34,226 bases of DNA from Bacteroidota bacterium (lineage in GTDB: Bacteria > Bacteroidota > Bacteroidia > Bacteroidales > UBA10428). A model generated the notes under the pieces. The model saw only the letters and a list, made by a program, of their open reading frames with translations, was not told the DNA's origin and did no database searches. This document shows, piece after piece, positions 14,025 through 22,944 of the stretch (positions are counted from its first letter, which is position 1; each line of letters opens with the position of its first letter). The stretch spans positions 1 to 34,226 of the forward strand of contig QKEH01000118.1 of the NCBI GenBank assembly GCA_003252385.1. Direction: 5' to 3'. The position numbers and the translations under genes are program-made.

Positions 14025-17000
14025 TTAACGTATTATTATCATTTTTTGATCGATAAAAGAGGTGCCCAGTGAGGTAGTAACCCGTAAACGGTAGGGATAT
14101 ACCCCAGGCAAAAGCCTTCCGCCTGCGGTAGTATTTAAATTCCAAAGAACAGGTTCCGAGATGAACCCTGACTCGTAGTTACTGGTCTGATATCGGGTCA
14201 TCAGCCGCCCCGAAATATCAAAAACTTCGAGTGTGATTTGATGTACCTCATCGGGAGCATTGTGTGCGTATTGAAAATAAGTATACTCACTGGCGGGATT
14301 AGGATAATTGATCAGCTTTTTAAGAACCAAACCATCGGAACCTTCTACAACAAAACCAATCTGGGCATCTCCCGAGTTATTAAATACATCCCAGGCCTTC
14401 ACCATTAACAGGTGGGATCCTTCGTCCAAATCGAACAGCTGATAGCGTAAGGATCCCGATCGATAATCGTCCACTGTGGCCTCATAGTAATCATTCAGCA
14501 CATAGGGCTTCTTATTTGCATCGTCAAGCACCGCTACAATATCGTGCCCAATGCCCACTCCGGTCGTGTTAATGCCGTTTTCATCGAATAGTTTAGCTAT
14601 AATGAAGGGTTCCGGATTGGTCATATCCCCGTCCTCAAAGTATTCGTTGTTCAAATACAACTCAATTTCCGGACTGGAGTAATCCATTTCGACCTGGGTA
14701 TCCGTACCTCCAACCTTCACCTGGTTATACTCTCCCCGTGCGTCAATGGAGCCATTCTCGGCATAATAGCTCAGTTTTCCATTGCCAACGTTATAACTAA
14801 TATCCCGGGGAACAATAAAGCTGAACCGGAATCTGCCGTTTTGCACAGTAGCTTTCCCCCGGTATAACAAATTGTTTTGCTGATTAAAATGAAAGGGAGA
14901 CTGTTCATCATTCCCGAAAGTGGTTATCTGCTGCACCTTATCGTATACGTTTGGATACACCAGTCCGTTGAAATTCGAAAGCCATACCGAATCGTTGCCC
15001 GCCACGTGCCCAGCTATCGTAACTTTACTAAAAGCCTTAAGGGTATCCACAGCATCGTTTACCGAAAGTAGGTTAATGCTGTCAGTAAACACCTGATATC
15101 TCGGATAGTTCAGACACATGGCCGGATCGCCCAATAAGGTAAAGTTTAACTTATTGTCATCACTGAGTTGGTTCTTTGCCATTCGAATGATTTCGCCCAA
15201 CCGATACGGCACTCCATCAACATCTTCGCGAAAGATATTTGCCATAACCTTTAACGACAAAGCCCTGTTCTGGCTTGAATAGACTACACGCGTTGTGGTG
15301 AGCAACGCTGCAGCCCCCCCTTGTGGATTGAGGAAGGCCTGTTCACCCGATGATGTTTCGGCAATCAAGGTTCCTGCCGATTCGCTCTCGTAGCTCACAT
15401 GGTCAAAACGACTGAACTGACAGGTTGCAGTTATAAACAAAGGCAATACATCGGTGTTTTTAAGGCTAACCACATCCTGTCGGGTTAAAATGGCCTCTCC
15501 ACTCAGTTGGTTTTCGCTACCATGTCCGGCATAGAAAAAGACCAACATGCCCCGCTTAAACAGGTTGTCCAGTTCTTGTTTAGCATCCGGATAACTTTGT
15601 CCTGTGGAACTGTTCACCTGGGGATAGGCATCAAGGTAAATCTTTTTCAACTCAAATCCGGGATAGGTTGCACCCACATAGTTCGCGACGGTATCCGCAT
15701 CCGCCATATGCCCCACCCCATCAGTTGAGCCCCCCGGATCGTATCCATCATCACCAACAAAGCACAAGCGACGCCGCCAATCGGTAAAAGGAGCTGAATG
15801 GTACCGAATCACTTTATCTACGGCATTTTCCGCTTCGGTTGCCACTCCATCAACCAATTTCACCGGAAAACGACCTATGCCCAGATCCAGCTTCCCAACC
15901 AACACCCCGTTCACATCGCCCTCTCCATCGTCCAGCAAACCAAAAAAATCGTCTGAAACGTATGATTCTGTAGGCTTAAGTGAATTGAGCGATTGATACG
16001 TAAGAATGTAATTGGTATTACCCGGACTTGAGTTGGTATTGTCGAACGATCCGTCTCCGAACAGTAAAACGTACTTTAACGGGTCATTAACCGGGCTGTT
16101 CAGGTATTGGTATCTTAAAAAATCGCGTATCGCAGTTACATCGGGAGTTCCTGACGAAAACTCGTTGTAGATCTGCTCAGGAGACACTACTTCCACCCGA
16201 AGTCCATTGTGGTTCCGGTGGAAATCTGCCAAACGATCGGCCTGACTCTTAAAAGCATCCGGAGCAATAATGATGTAGTTCGGCGGATTCATTCCGTGCA
16301 AATTCTGATTGGAAATCATCCCCACACCCTTTTCTCCACTATCGATAATCGGCCGGGGATAATCGTAATCAAGATTAAGAACAACAAACTCATGCAATTC
16401 GTCGCTGGCAGCCTTAAAAGAGAAAGTGCTCCCCGAAGTCTCGCCCTCAATTGAAAAAATGGAATTGATATTGCTGATATCCCAAACCTGGAAGTTGCCA
16501 TTGACTCCCTGTACCCGGTATTCCGTAATGTTACCGGCACCAACAGTCCCCATATCACGAAACAACAACTCTCTGCCATTATTTTTTATTGAACAGTGGG
16601 CGTTTATTGTGAAATAGTCCAAATACCCTTTGTCTGCCAGGTCGCCTATTCCGAAGGTCATGCCAACCAAAACAGAACCTGAACTGGCTGTAAATGCATG
16701 ATAAAAGCTCTTGCTTTCTGCAAAAAGATTCCAGCTATACGCCGTATTAACAGGGTTGAATGATTGATTCTGTGCCACACCTCCGTTTATGGATAAAGTA
16801 GCACTTCGGCTGTTCACCGAACGACCAACCGCTGTTGTATACACTTTGACCGTACTTTGAGGAATGAAGTCTGCAAAGGAGAATGTCTTCTCGAACGGCA
16901 CTGAATTGAGGCTATGCGCGTACCAGGTTCTACCGGAACCGATCAAATTGTATTTTTCTTCTTCGTAGTAATCATACGCATCATAGCTTTCGGTGGTATG

Positions 17001-17903
17001 CGTTGGGTTTAAACTCCGGTTATCGACAGTTGGAACCTGTGTTCCCACTCCTTGCGAGCTGGTTAGAAAGTAATACGCGGCATCCGAATAACCGTGAATG
17101 TGCTGCCGGAACATTCCAATTGACCCATCGTAATGCCAGGAAACAGGCCCTTCGGCATAAAATAGAATGTAGTCCCCGGCATTAAAAACACCATCACTTC
17201 CCTTGTTCATGTAGATGGCTATTTCTGCCATATCACGGGGTCGATCCGGTCCTGCCGTCATATCCAATGGTCGGCCACCGTAACCAAAAACCCGAACCCG
17301 GTCGGGAGCACTTAGGCCTATGGAAACCAAATCCTCATAGGATAGTTTATAAATACCCGTGTTTTTCACCTTTATTTTATACCACGACCCGCTACTGAGC
17401 AAAGAATTTGAAATCGTTTTCTGCAATTTCTCTTTCGCAACGGATTCCCGCCCGGTGGCAACCAAATCAAAAGCGACCACCCGATCCCAGGAGCCATGTT
17501 GCCCCTTACGGATTGCCTGAAATTGCACATCGAGATATACCTGCGCTGGCCCGCCGGAATAAACCGCAGCACGAAAATCTTCGGTGGAAAGCACATCGGG
17601 CAGCGTAACATCCCGAAGCAGGCTGTCCGGTACAGGTTCATAGATCACATTGGTTACTTGATAATTTTGACTCGGATCCTCCAACATAAATGAATTCTGA
17701 TACCGGGGAATACCGTCCGAGGAAAGGGTCATCCCTTCAAATGCCAGATAGGGGTACCGTACTTTCTGATCGTGCTCCTCCAATACCAAAATCTTATTGG
17801 CTGTCCAGCAGATCCGATAGGTACCTTCCTGTGCCAGCCCAATAGCAACAATCAACTGTAAAACGAATACTAAGCCTTCACGCTTAAAGCAATTGACGAT
17901 CAT
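14025..17903 (-). CDS. porU: Type IX secretion system sortase PorU
   Basis: PorU is the gingipain-like C25 cysteine protease that cleaves the C-terminal sorting domain from T9SS cargo at the outer surface and links it to lipid A-type anchors. The protein has 1292 residues, a signal peptide (to about residue 24), beta-rich N-terminal domains, and a peptidase domain from about 540 to 950. Its catalytic pair is visible: H794 in FFYAGHGSENQLSGE and C828 in ITATCQFSRFD. The C-terminus shows a T9SS-type sorting-like domain, beginning NYPNPASEYTYFQY and ending in FIDQKMIIIR. It is the first gene of the porU-porV-ispF operon and is divergent from the PorP-like gene. No disruption is visible. Confidence 0.95.
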   Translation of the reverse strand: MIVNCFKREGLVFVLQLIVAIGLAQEGTYRICWTANKILVLEEHDQKVRYPYLAFEGMTLSSDGIPRYQNSFMLEDPSQNYQVTNVIYEPVPDSLLRDVTLPDVLSTEDFRAAVYSGGPAQVYLDVQFQAIRKGQHGSWDRVVAFDLVATGRESVAKEKLQKTISNSLLSSGSWYKIKVKNTGIYKLSYEDLVSIGLSAPDRVRVFGYGGRPLDMTAGPDRPRDMAEIAIYMNKGSDGVFNAGDYILFYAEGPVSWHYDGSIGMFRQHIHGYSDAAYYFLTSSQGVGTQVPTVDNRSLNPTHTTESYDAYDYYEEEKYNLIGSGRTWYAHSLNSVPFEKTFSFADFIPQSTVKVYTTAVGRSVNSRSATLSINGGVAQNQSFNPVNTAYSWNLFAESKSFYHAFTASSGSVLVGMTFGIGDLADKGYLDYFTINAHCSIKNNGRELLFRDMGTVGAGNITEYRVQGVNGNFQVWDISNINSIFSIEGETSGSTFSFKAASDELHEFVVLNLDYDYPRPIIDSGEKGVGMISNQNLHGMNPPNYIIIAPDAFKSQADRLADFHRNHNGLRVEVVSPEQIYNEFSSGTPDVTAIRDFLRYQYLNSPVNDPLKYVLLFGDGSFDNTNSSPGNTNYILTYQSLNSLKPTESYVSDDFFGLLDDGEGDVNGVLVGKLDLGIGRFPVKLVDGVATEAENAVDKVIRYHSAPFTDWRRRLCFVGDDGYDPGGSTDGVGHMADADTVANYVGATYPGFELKKIYLDAYPQVNSSTGQSYPDAKQELDNLFKRGMLVFFYAGHGSENQLSGEAILTRQDVVSLKNTDVLPLFITATCQFSRFDHVSYESESAGTLIAETSSGEQAFLNPQGGAAALLTTTRVVYSSQNRALSLKVMANIFREDVDGVPYRLGEIIRMAKNQLSDDNKLNFTLLGDPAMCLNYPRYQVFTDSINLLSVNDAVDTLKAFSKVTIAGHVAGNDSVWLSNFNGLVYPNVYDKVQQITTFGNDEQSPFHFNQQNNLLYRGKATVQNGRFRFSFIVPRDISYNVGNGKLSYYAENGSIDARGEYNQVKVGGTDTQVEMDYSSPEIELYLNNEYFEDGDMTNPEPFIIAKLFDENGINTTGVGIGHDIVAVLDDANKKPYVLNDYYEATVDDYRSGSLRYQLFDLDEGSHLLMVKAWDVFNNSGDAQIGFVVEGSDGLVLKKLINYPNPASEYTYFQYAHNAPDEVHQITLEVFDISGRLMTRYQTSNYESGFISEPVLWNLNTTAGGRLLPGVYPYRLRVTTSLGTSFIDQKMIIIR

Positions 17904-18005
17904 TTTAACGACTTATTAAAAGTTTTTCTTTCAGAACGCACGCTTTTATCTAATATTGCTCCGAAAATAGAGTAATTAATTTAATAATCTGCCGTTTCAA
18001 ACAGG
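17904..18005. promoter_or_regulatory. Divergent regulatory region, porU versus PorP-like/gldJ
   Basis: 102 AT-rich bases hold the promoters of both arms of the T9SS locus. I see candidate but imperfect -7 boxes (for example TATTTTCG toward porU), and no full TTG/TAnnTTTG pair. A common regulator site would fit the arrangement, but none is evident. Confidence 0.4.
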
Positions 18006-18959
18006 ATGAAACATGGGTGTGTTAAAATACTTTTCTTCTTAGTCGCTGTCTGGTTTCGGCCCCTTACACTTACGGCACAGAATATCAATTATTCTAACTG
18101 GGTTGAAAACAGCATCAATCGAAATCCGGCTACTGCCGCAAACTGGAGTGATATTAACCTGATGGGATATTACCGGAATCAATGGCCGGGCACCTCGGAT
18201 TTTGTCAGTTACAGCGCCTCAGCTCTTGTAAGTTTTGGTCGAACAGGAAGTGCTGCCGGCTTCACCGCCATTCGCGATGTGCAAGGTAGTGGTCTTATTG
18301 CCTATACTATGTTATCCGCCCTATACAGTTATCGTTTCCCATTTGCCAGATACTGGCAGGCAAGCTGCGGTTTACAAGTGAGTTATTCGGCTTACACCAC
18401 CCAGTTTAGCAATCTGACCTTTGAAAATAACAATTCTTCAGCGTCTTTTTCGAACGAATCGCGAATGGGTTTTGGTTTCGCATCCGGCATCGAATTGAGT
18501 TTCAACAATCAGGCGTGGTACGGTTTATCCTTCCAAAACCCGGTGACCGGCGACCTTGCCACAACACTGCCAGGCGAACGCGCTATTGACATACACTACC
18601 GTAGCCGCATACGTTTAGCCGGCAGTTTCCAGGGAATTCCTACCCGACTGGAACCCAGCCTGTATTTACAATGGCGTCCTTCAGCCACTGTGATGTTGTC
18701 TGGCACCCGGTTCGATATGAATAAAATACTCGCCGGACTCTATTTCAGAAATAATTTACGGCTTCAATTTGATGCTGCCATCATATTGTTAGGAACTCGT
18801 TTTGGAAATTCGACAGTTTTTTATTGTTATGATATAAATTTGTCTAATGCAGGCTCTCAGTTTACCAGTTTGGCTGCACATGAGGTAACTTTTTCCTATC
18901 GATTAAAGTATAACGGAAAAAGTAAAAAGAAAGGGGCAATAAAGTGCCCCAAGTTTTAG
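18006..18959 (+). CDS. PorP/SprF-family type IX secretion system membrane protein
   Basis: A 317-residue outer-membrane protein of the PorP/SprF family. It has a signal peptide (to about residue 24, LTLTAQ) and the family start: SINRNPATAANWSDINLMGYYRNQWPG (the NPA... and YRNQW pattern), then amphipathic strands to a KYNGKSKKKGA tail. PorP and SprF are needed for secretion of large adhesins by the T9SS and are normally encoded next to an adhesin gene; here the partner is gldJ, and no adhesin gene is present. The ATG at 18006 is six bases into the first in-frame segment and gives a good signal peptide. PorP proper is encoded in the porPKLMN operon, so this is best called PorP/SprF-like. Confidence 0.85.
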   Translation: MKHGCVKILFFLVAVWFRPLTLTAQNINYSNWVENSINRNPATAANWSDINLMGYYRNQWPGTSDFVSYSASALVSFGRTGSAAGFTAIRDVQGSGLIAYTMLSALYSYRFPFARYWQASCGLQVSYSAYTTQFSNLTFENNNSSASFSNESRMGFGFASGIELSFNNQAWYGLSFQNPVTGDLATTLPGERAIDIHYRSRIRLAGSFQGIPTRLEPSLYLQWRPSATVMLSGTRFDMNKILAGLYFRNNLRLQFDAAIILLGTRFGNSTVFYCYDINLSNAGSQFTSLAAHEVTFSYRLKYNGKSKKKGAIKCPKF

Positions 18960-19028
18960 TTTATTACAAAAGATTAACTAAATTTAGTATAAGATAATTC
19001 GTACTAGTATCAATAAAATCGTTTTACC

Positions 19029-20522
19029 ATGAATTTTAAGCTGTCTGTAATTGCACAATTAGTCGTACTGGCGTTTGTACTGGCTTCTTGTGGTGGTGGT
19101 AACAAAACCGCTTCAACAACAACCGGATGGGGCTATAACGACCCTGATAACGGTGGTTTTGAAGTGAAGAGTGGCTTTGAGCAGGAAACTGGCCCGGGTC
19201 TGGTACTGATCGAAGGTGGTACCTATTCCATGGGACGCGTAGAACAAGATGTTCTATACGACTGGAACAACGTTCCCCGTCGTGTCACTGTGAGTTCCTT
19301 CTATATGGACGAAACCGAAGTTCGCAACGTAGACTACCGGGAATACCTGCACTGGATTAGTCGGGTATTTGTAGATTATCCCGAAGTTTACAACAACGCA
19401 CTCCCCGATACCTTGGTATGGCGGAGACCAATGGCTTTTAACGAGCCCTATGTACAATATTATTTCCGTCACCCTTCATACAACGAATACCCTGTGGTTG
19501 GAGTAAACTGGCTGCAGGCCACAGACTACTGCGCATGGCGTACCGACCGAGTCAACGAAGGTATTCTGATCCGTGAAAAAATTCTCAATCACGATCCCAA
19601 TCAAATCAATGAGGAAAACTTCAACACCGAAGCCTACCTGGCCGGACAGTATGAAGGATTGGTAAACGAAAACCTGCCGGATTTGGATCCAAATAAAGAT
19701 AGCCGTCGGGTGCGTTTGGAAGATGGCATTCTTTTACCCAAATACCGACTTCCTACCGAAGCAGAATGGGAATACGCAGCATTGGCGCTCATTGGAAATT
19801 CCTTTGAAGAACGCGTTTACGAACGCAGAATATACCCTTGGGACGGACACAATGTTCGCCAGGATGAAGCTGCCAATCGGGGCCAGATGCGCGCCAACTT
19901 TGTTCGCGGACGAGGCGATATGATGGGGGTTGCCGGAGACCTTAACGATAACGCAACCGTTCCGGCACCTGTTGATTCTTATTGGCCTAACGATTTTGGC
20001 TTGTATTGTATGGCCGGCAACGTTAACGAATGGGTACAGGACGTGTATCGCCCACTGACCTTCGAGGATGTGGATGAATTTAACCCTTATCGCGGCAACG
20101 TTTTCCAAAAACTTGCCACCGACGAAGAAGGCAATGTAGCTGAAAAAGACAGTTTGGGTCGCCTTAAATATGTTGAAATCAGCACAGACGAGGCTATTAA
20201 TCGCTGGAACTACAAGAAAGCCGATTACCGCAACTATATGGATGGCGACTACGAATCTTCCATTAGCGATGCAGGTGGTGACTGGAACTCAGGATCCGCC
20301 TCTCAGGAAAGAGGTTCCAACCGAATGTATAAAAAAGATATCGGTGATGAGAGTTCACTGATTACGGATCAATCGCGCGTTTACAAAGGAGGTTCCTGGC
20401 GGGACAGAGCATACTGGATGAGCCCCGGAAGCCGCAGATACCTGGAAGAAGATGCATCGCGTGACGACCTTGGATTCCGCTGCGCCATGATTCGCGTAGG
20501 AAGTCCTGCCGGTGCCAAATAA
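19029..20522 (+). CDS. gldJ: Gliding/type IX secretion lipoprotein GldJ
   Basis: A 497-residue lipoprotein: signal peptide ends LASC (C21 lipidated). It has an FGE/sulfatase-modifying-factor domain starting GLVLIEGGTYSMG (about 58-70), with VPRRVTVSSFYMDETEVRN, YPVVGVNWLQATDYCAWR, YRLPTEAEWEYAA, GLYCMAGNVNEWVQDVY and the end YKGGSWRDRAYWMSPGSRRYLEEDASRDDLGFRCA. The TGWGYNDPDNGGFE start after the Cys is typical of GldJ rather than GldK. GldJ is required for T9SS function and stabilises GldK; catalytic activity is not expected. It follows the PorP-like gene by 69 bases and is closed by a strong terminator, giving a gldJ transcript separate from murF. Confidence 0.92.
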   Translation: MNFKLSVIAQLVVLAFVLASCGGGNKTASTTTGWGYNDPDNGGFEVKSGFEQETGPGLVLIEGGTYSMGRVEQDVLYDWNNVPRRVTVSSFYMDETEVRNVDYREYLHWISRVFVDYPEVYNNALPDTLVWRRPMAFNEPYVQYYFRHPSYNEYPVVGVNWLQATDYCAWRTDRVNEGILIREKILNHDPNQINEENFNTEAYLAGQYEGLVNENLPDLDPNKDSRRVRLEDGILLPKYRLPTEAEWEYAALALIGNSFEERVYERRIYPWDGHNVRQDEAANRGQMRANFVRGRGDMMGVAGDLNDNATVPAPVDSYWPNDFGLYCMAGNVNEWVQDVYRPLTFEDVDEFNPYRGNVFQKLATDEEGNVAEKDSLGRLKYVEISTDEAINRWNYKKADYRNYMDGDYESSISDAGGDWNSGSASQERGSNRMYKKDIGDESSLITDQSRVYKGGSWRDRAYWMSPGSRRYLEEDASRDDLGFRCAMIRVGSPAGAK

Positions 20523-20548
20523 TATTTTAACAGAAAAACAATACCTTT

Positions 20549-20577
20549 AAGGCTGCCTTTCTTTGGCAGCCTTTTTT
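20549..20577 (+). terminator. Intrinsic terminator after gldJ
   Basis: AAGGCTGCC (20549-20557), a 7-base loop, GGCAGCCTT (20565-20573), then a T run (20572-20577). It ends 10 bases before murF, so murF must use a promoter inside or beyond this element, or rely on read-through. Confidence 0.85.
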
Positions 20578-20587
20578 CATTCGTCCT

Positions 20588-21895
20588 ATGCAGATCCAGC
20601 AATTTTATCAGAAATACTACCGACCCGGAATCATTACCACCGACTCCAGAAAAATACACCCCGGCGACATTTTTATAGCCCTCAAAGGCGAGAACTTTAA
20701 CGGAAACCGTTTTGCCGCGCAAGCCTTAACACAAGGAGCCTCTGTGGTGGTGGTTGATGAAGATCCAGCCGAAGCTCACCCGGACATTATACAGGTTAGT
20801 AATTGCCTTACCTTTCTGCAGGATCTGGCAAGAGAACATGTAAAGCAAAGTTCGTTTCTGGTGATTGGCCTTACCGGTTCCAACGGAAAAACCACCACCA
20901 AGGAATTGCTTCATGCCGTAATGCAGGAGAAATTCCGAACCTACGCCACCAAGGGTAATTTAAACAACCACATTGGAGTGCCACTAACCTTACTTTCCGT
21001 TGATCCCAATGCGGAATATGCCATCGTAGAAATGGGAGCCAACCACCAGGGCGAAATTGCAGATTTGTGTTCCATTGCCCAACCCCGGATTGGGCTGATT
21101 ACCAATATTGGAAGAGCTCATCTGGAAGGATTTGGTGGTATTGAAGGAGTAAAAAAAGCCAAAGGTGAACTGTATGATTACCTAAAAGAACATCATGGAA
21201 AAATTTTTTTTAATGCCAACGATCCAATACTATGCAACCTTATAGGCAAGTACCCCAATACGCTCGCCTATAACAACACACAATTCAAAGGTAGCCTGCT
21301 TGCATCCTCGCCCTTGTTGTCTGTTAGAATTGAATGGATAAATGGCAATAGTATACTAGTAAACAGTAATCTCTATGGAGAATACAATCTAATAAACATT
21401 CTTGCAGCTGCCAGCATAGGTTTCGATCTGGGTGTTGAACCAAATCAGATCAAAGCCGGCATTGAAAAGTACGTCCCGGAGAATTTCCGCTCGCAGATGG
21501 TTCGTTTAGGCAGTACCACTCTGATCCTCGATTGCTACAATGCCAACCCAAGCAGTATGAAGCTGGCTCTTGACGAATTTGGCAAACACCCATCCGGAAA
21601 GAAAATTGGGATTCTTGGAGGCATGAAGGAATTGGGCGAATTCAGCCAGGAAGAACATCAAAATATCAATAACCAGGTCAGACAACTGGGATTTGATTTA
21701 GTCCTGTTTTATGGAGATGAATTTTTGGATATTTCAAATCCCTCCGGAAAAGTGTGTCAATCGCATAATGAAATCATTTCAATACTGGAATCAACAAATC
21801 TGAATAACACAACCCTATTAATAAAAGGTTCTCGCTCCAATAAACTGGAGGCTATTGGCAACTATCTACAAACAAAACTAGACAAAAACGCTTGA
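20588..21895 (+). CDS. murF: UDP-N-acetylmuramoyl-tripeptide--D-alanyl-D-alanine ligase
   Basis: Adds D-Ala-D-Ala to UDP-MurNAc-tripeptide with ATP, the last cytoplasmic step in the peptidoglycan precursor. The 435-residue protein shows the Mur ligase domains: N-terminal TTDSRKIHPGDIFIALKGE (about 18-36), the ATP loop GLTGSNGKTTTKE (94-106), AIVEMGANHQGEIADLC, LITNIGRAHLEGFGG and the C-terminal LDCYNANPSSMKLAL. The length is usual. Codon use becomes more AT-rich toward its 3' end. A minus-strand frame (21878-22012) overlaps its last codons. Only 10 bases separate its ATG from the gldJ terminator. Confidence 0.96.
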   Translation: MQIQQFYQKYYRPGIITTDSRKIHPGDIFIALKGENFNGNRFAAQALTQGASVVVVDEDPAEAHPDIIQVSNCLTFLQDLAREHVKQSSFLVIGLTGSNGKTTTKELLHAVMQEKFRTYATKGNLNNHIGVPLTLLSVDPNAEYAIVEMGANHQGEIADLCSIAQPRIGLITNIGRAHLEGFGGIEGVKKAKGELYDYLKEHHGKIFFNANDPILCNLIGKYPNTLAYNNTQFKGSLLASSPLLSVRIEWINGNSILVNSNLYGEYNLINILAAASIGFDLGVEPNQIKAGIEKYVPENFRSQMVRLGSTTLILDCYNANPSSMKLALDEFGKHPSGKKIGILGGMKELGEFSQEEHQNINNQVRQLGFDLVLFYGDEFLDISNPSGKVCQSHNEIISILESTNLNNTTLLIKGSRSNKLEAIGNYLQTKLDKNA

Positions 21896-22012
21896 GATGG
21901 TTGCAGATGCTTTGTCAAGTATTTCATATAACCACTGGTTGATGGCAAGTCGGCTATCGGACTTATTATAGCTATCCTTTAGATCTTGCAATTGTCCGGT
22001 CAAAAAAAGCAA
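21878..22012 (-). pseudogene. Possible gene remnant, unknown
   Basis: A minus-strand frame with stop codon TAG at 21880-21878 and no ATG. Its C-terminal stretch reads LTGQLQDLKDSYNKSDSRLA then INQWLYEILDKASATISSVFV, which has a soluble helical look. It overlaps the end of murF by 18 bases, and the frame is closed upstream by TGA at 22033-22031, next to the inverted-repeat end at 22020-22028. I do not recognise the family. It may be the 3' end of a gene truncated by the insertion of the neighbouring AT-rich gene, or noise. Evidence is weak: the only signal is the protein-like residue pattern. Confidence 0.2.
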
Positions 22013-22019
22013 ATTATTC

Positions 22020-22587
22020 CGGCTTAACGTTCACAATCTTTATAGCCCAATGCGATATTGACATTAAGAAATGACCCCTAGATTTGAAATATCAAATGAA
22101 AAGAAATTAGTCGGGAAGCGTCTAAAAATGAGCTTTGCAGACTATAAAGCTGGTGAACTTTGGAAGGATTTTCTGTCTAAACGAAATGAAATCTGCAATT
22201 GTGCGAACAACGAACTCATTTCAATCTCTGTTTATAAATCGAAACATTTTGAGGACTTCAAATCAACAGACGAATTTGATAAGTGGGCAGCCGTTGAAGT
22301 CATGGACTTTGAAAACGTACCAAACGAAATGGAAACTTTTGTTTTGCCCAGTGGACTCTGTGCAGTTTTTGACTACAAAGGATTGAACACAGATAATTCA
22401 ATTTTCAAATATATACTGGGAATGTGGTTGCCAAGTTCGCAGTTCACTTTGGACGACAGACCACATTTTGAAGTATTAGGCGACAAATACAAAAACAACG
22501 ACCCAACATCGGAAGAAGAAATTTGGATCCCCATCAAGAAGAAATAAAAACAACCACCATGAATACGCGGTATAGGTTAACGAGCCG
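22020..22587. repeat. Imperfect inverted repeat bounding the GyrI-like gene
   Basis: CGGCTTAAC at 22020-22028 is matched, as reverse complement, by GTTAACGAGCCG at 22576-22587 (CGGCT-CG-TTAAC), differing by a 3-base insertion. The two arms bracket a single AT-rich gene. This may mark a small mobile or cassette-like insertion, but short repeats of this length can arise by chance. Confidence 0.3.
22071..22547 (+). CDS. GyrI-like small-molecule-binding domain protein
   Basis: 158 residues matching the GyrI-like/AraC effector-binding (SHV) fold: a short N-terminal helix, KLVGKRLKMSFADYKAGELWKDF, then SVYKSKHFEDF..KWAAVEVMDFENVPNEMETFVLPSG, and VFDYKGLNTDNSIFKYILGMWLPSSQFTLDDRPHFEVLGDKYKNNDPTSEEEIWIPIKKK, the last with the usual RPHFE..G..Y and EE(I/L)WIPI ending. 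Such stand-alone proteins bind or hydrolyse small hydrophobic compounds; the ligand here is unknown. The first 120 coding bases are only one third G+C, well below flanking genes, and an imperfect inverted repeat flanks it, suggesting recent acquisition. No partner gene is adjacent. Confidence 0.82.
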   Translation: MTPRFEISNEKKLVGKRLKMSFADYKAGELWKDFLSKRNEICNCANNELISISVYKSKHFEDFKSTDEFDKWAAVEVMDFENVPNEMETFVLPSGLCAVFDYKGLNTDNSIFKYILGMWLPSSQFTLDDRPHFEVLGDKYKNNDPTSEEEIWIPIKKK

Positions 22588-22599
22588 AAACCGAACGAG

Positions 22600-22944
22600 C
22601 TATTCCCCTTTAGACACCTGAACTGTAATCCGTTTGCTGTTAAACGGAGGCTGAATATAACCCGGACATACCGAGATATACAAGGAATACTTGCCGGCAT
22701 CGAAAGAAACCGGCACATGCAGAAGGAAATCCTTTTGTTCACCGCTTGAAAGAATTGTTCCTTTCAAATCAACCGCATACCTGGTTTGGTAATGATGCTC
22801 CTGACGGAAGAAAGTAAGCACTATATTGTCGCCCTCCCGAAACTCAATACTGTCTGGTCGGGTATTTCGCAGGATAATAGGAATGGTGAGGGAATCTCCG
22901 GATTTCAATGTGTATTCCGTAATCATCAATGAATTCATAGCCAT
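22600..22944 (-). pseudogene. Frameshifted C-terminal part of the GT39/ArnT-like glycosyltransferase
   Basis: A 114-codon frame beginning MAMNSLMITEYTLKSGDSL. From E10 (22917) on, it reads as the soluble C-terminal domain expected at the end of the membrane glycosyltransferase encoded at 22844-24271 (TIPIILRNTRPDSIEFREGD, and SLYISVCPGYIQPPFNSKRI near the end). Removing one C from the CC at 22917-22918 of the plus strand fuses the two frames as FIDDYEYTLKSGDSL and gives a 556-residue product. The first nine residues of this frame overlap the upstream frame and are not meaningful. It is unlikely to be an independent gene. Confidence 0.7.

Noticed and set aside
22476-22742. 88-codon minus-strand frame over the end of the GyrI-like gene and the glycosyltransferase tail
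   Set aside because: It overlaps two better-supported frames and has no domain.
22915-22921. Programmed frameshift site in the glycosyltransferase
   Set aside because: I looked for a slippery heptamer or a strong stem after it and found neither near TACGGAATAC; a point indel is simpler.
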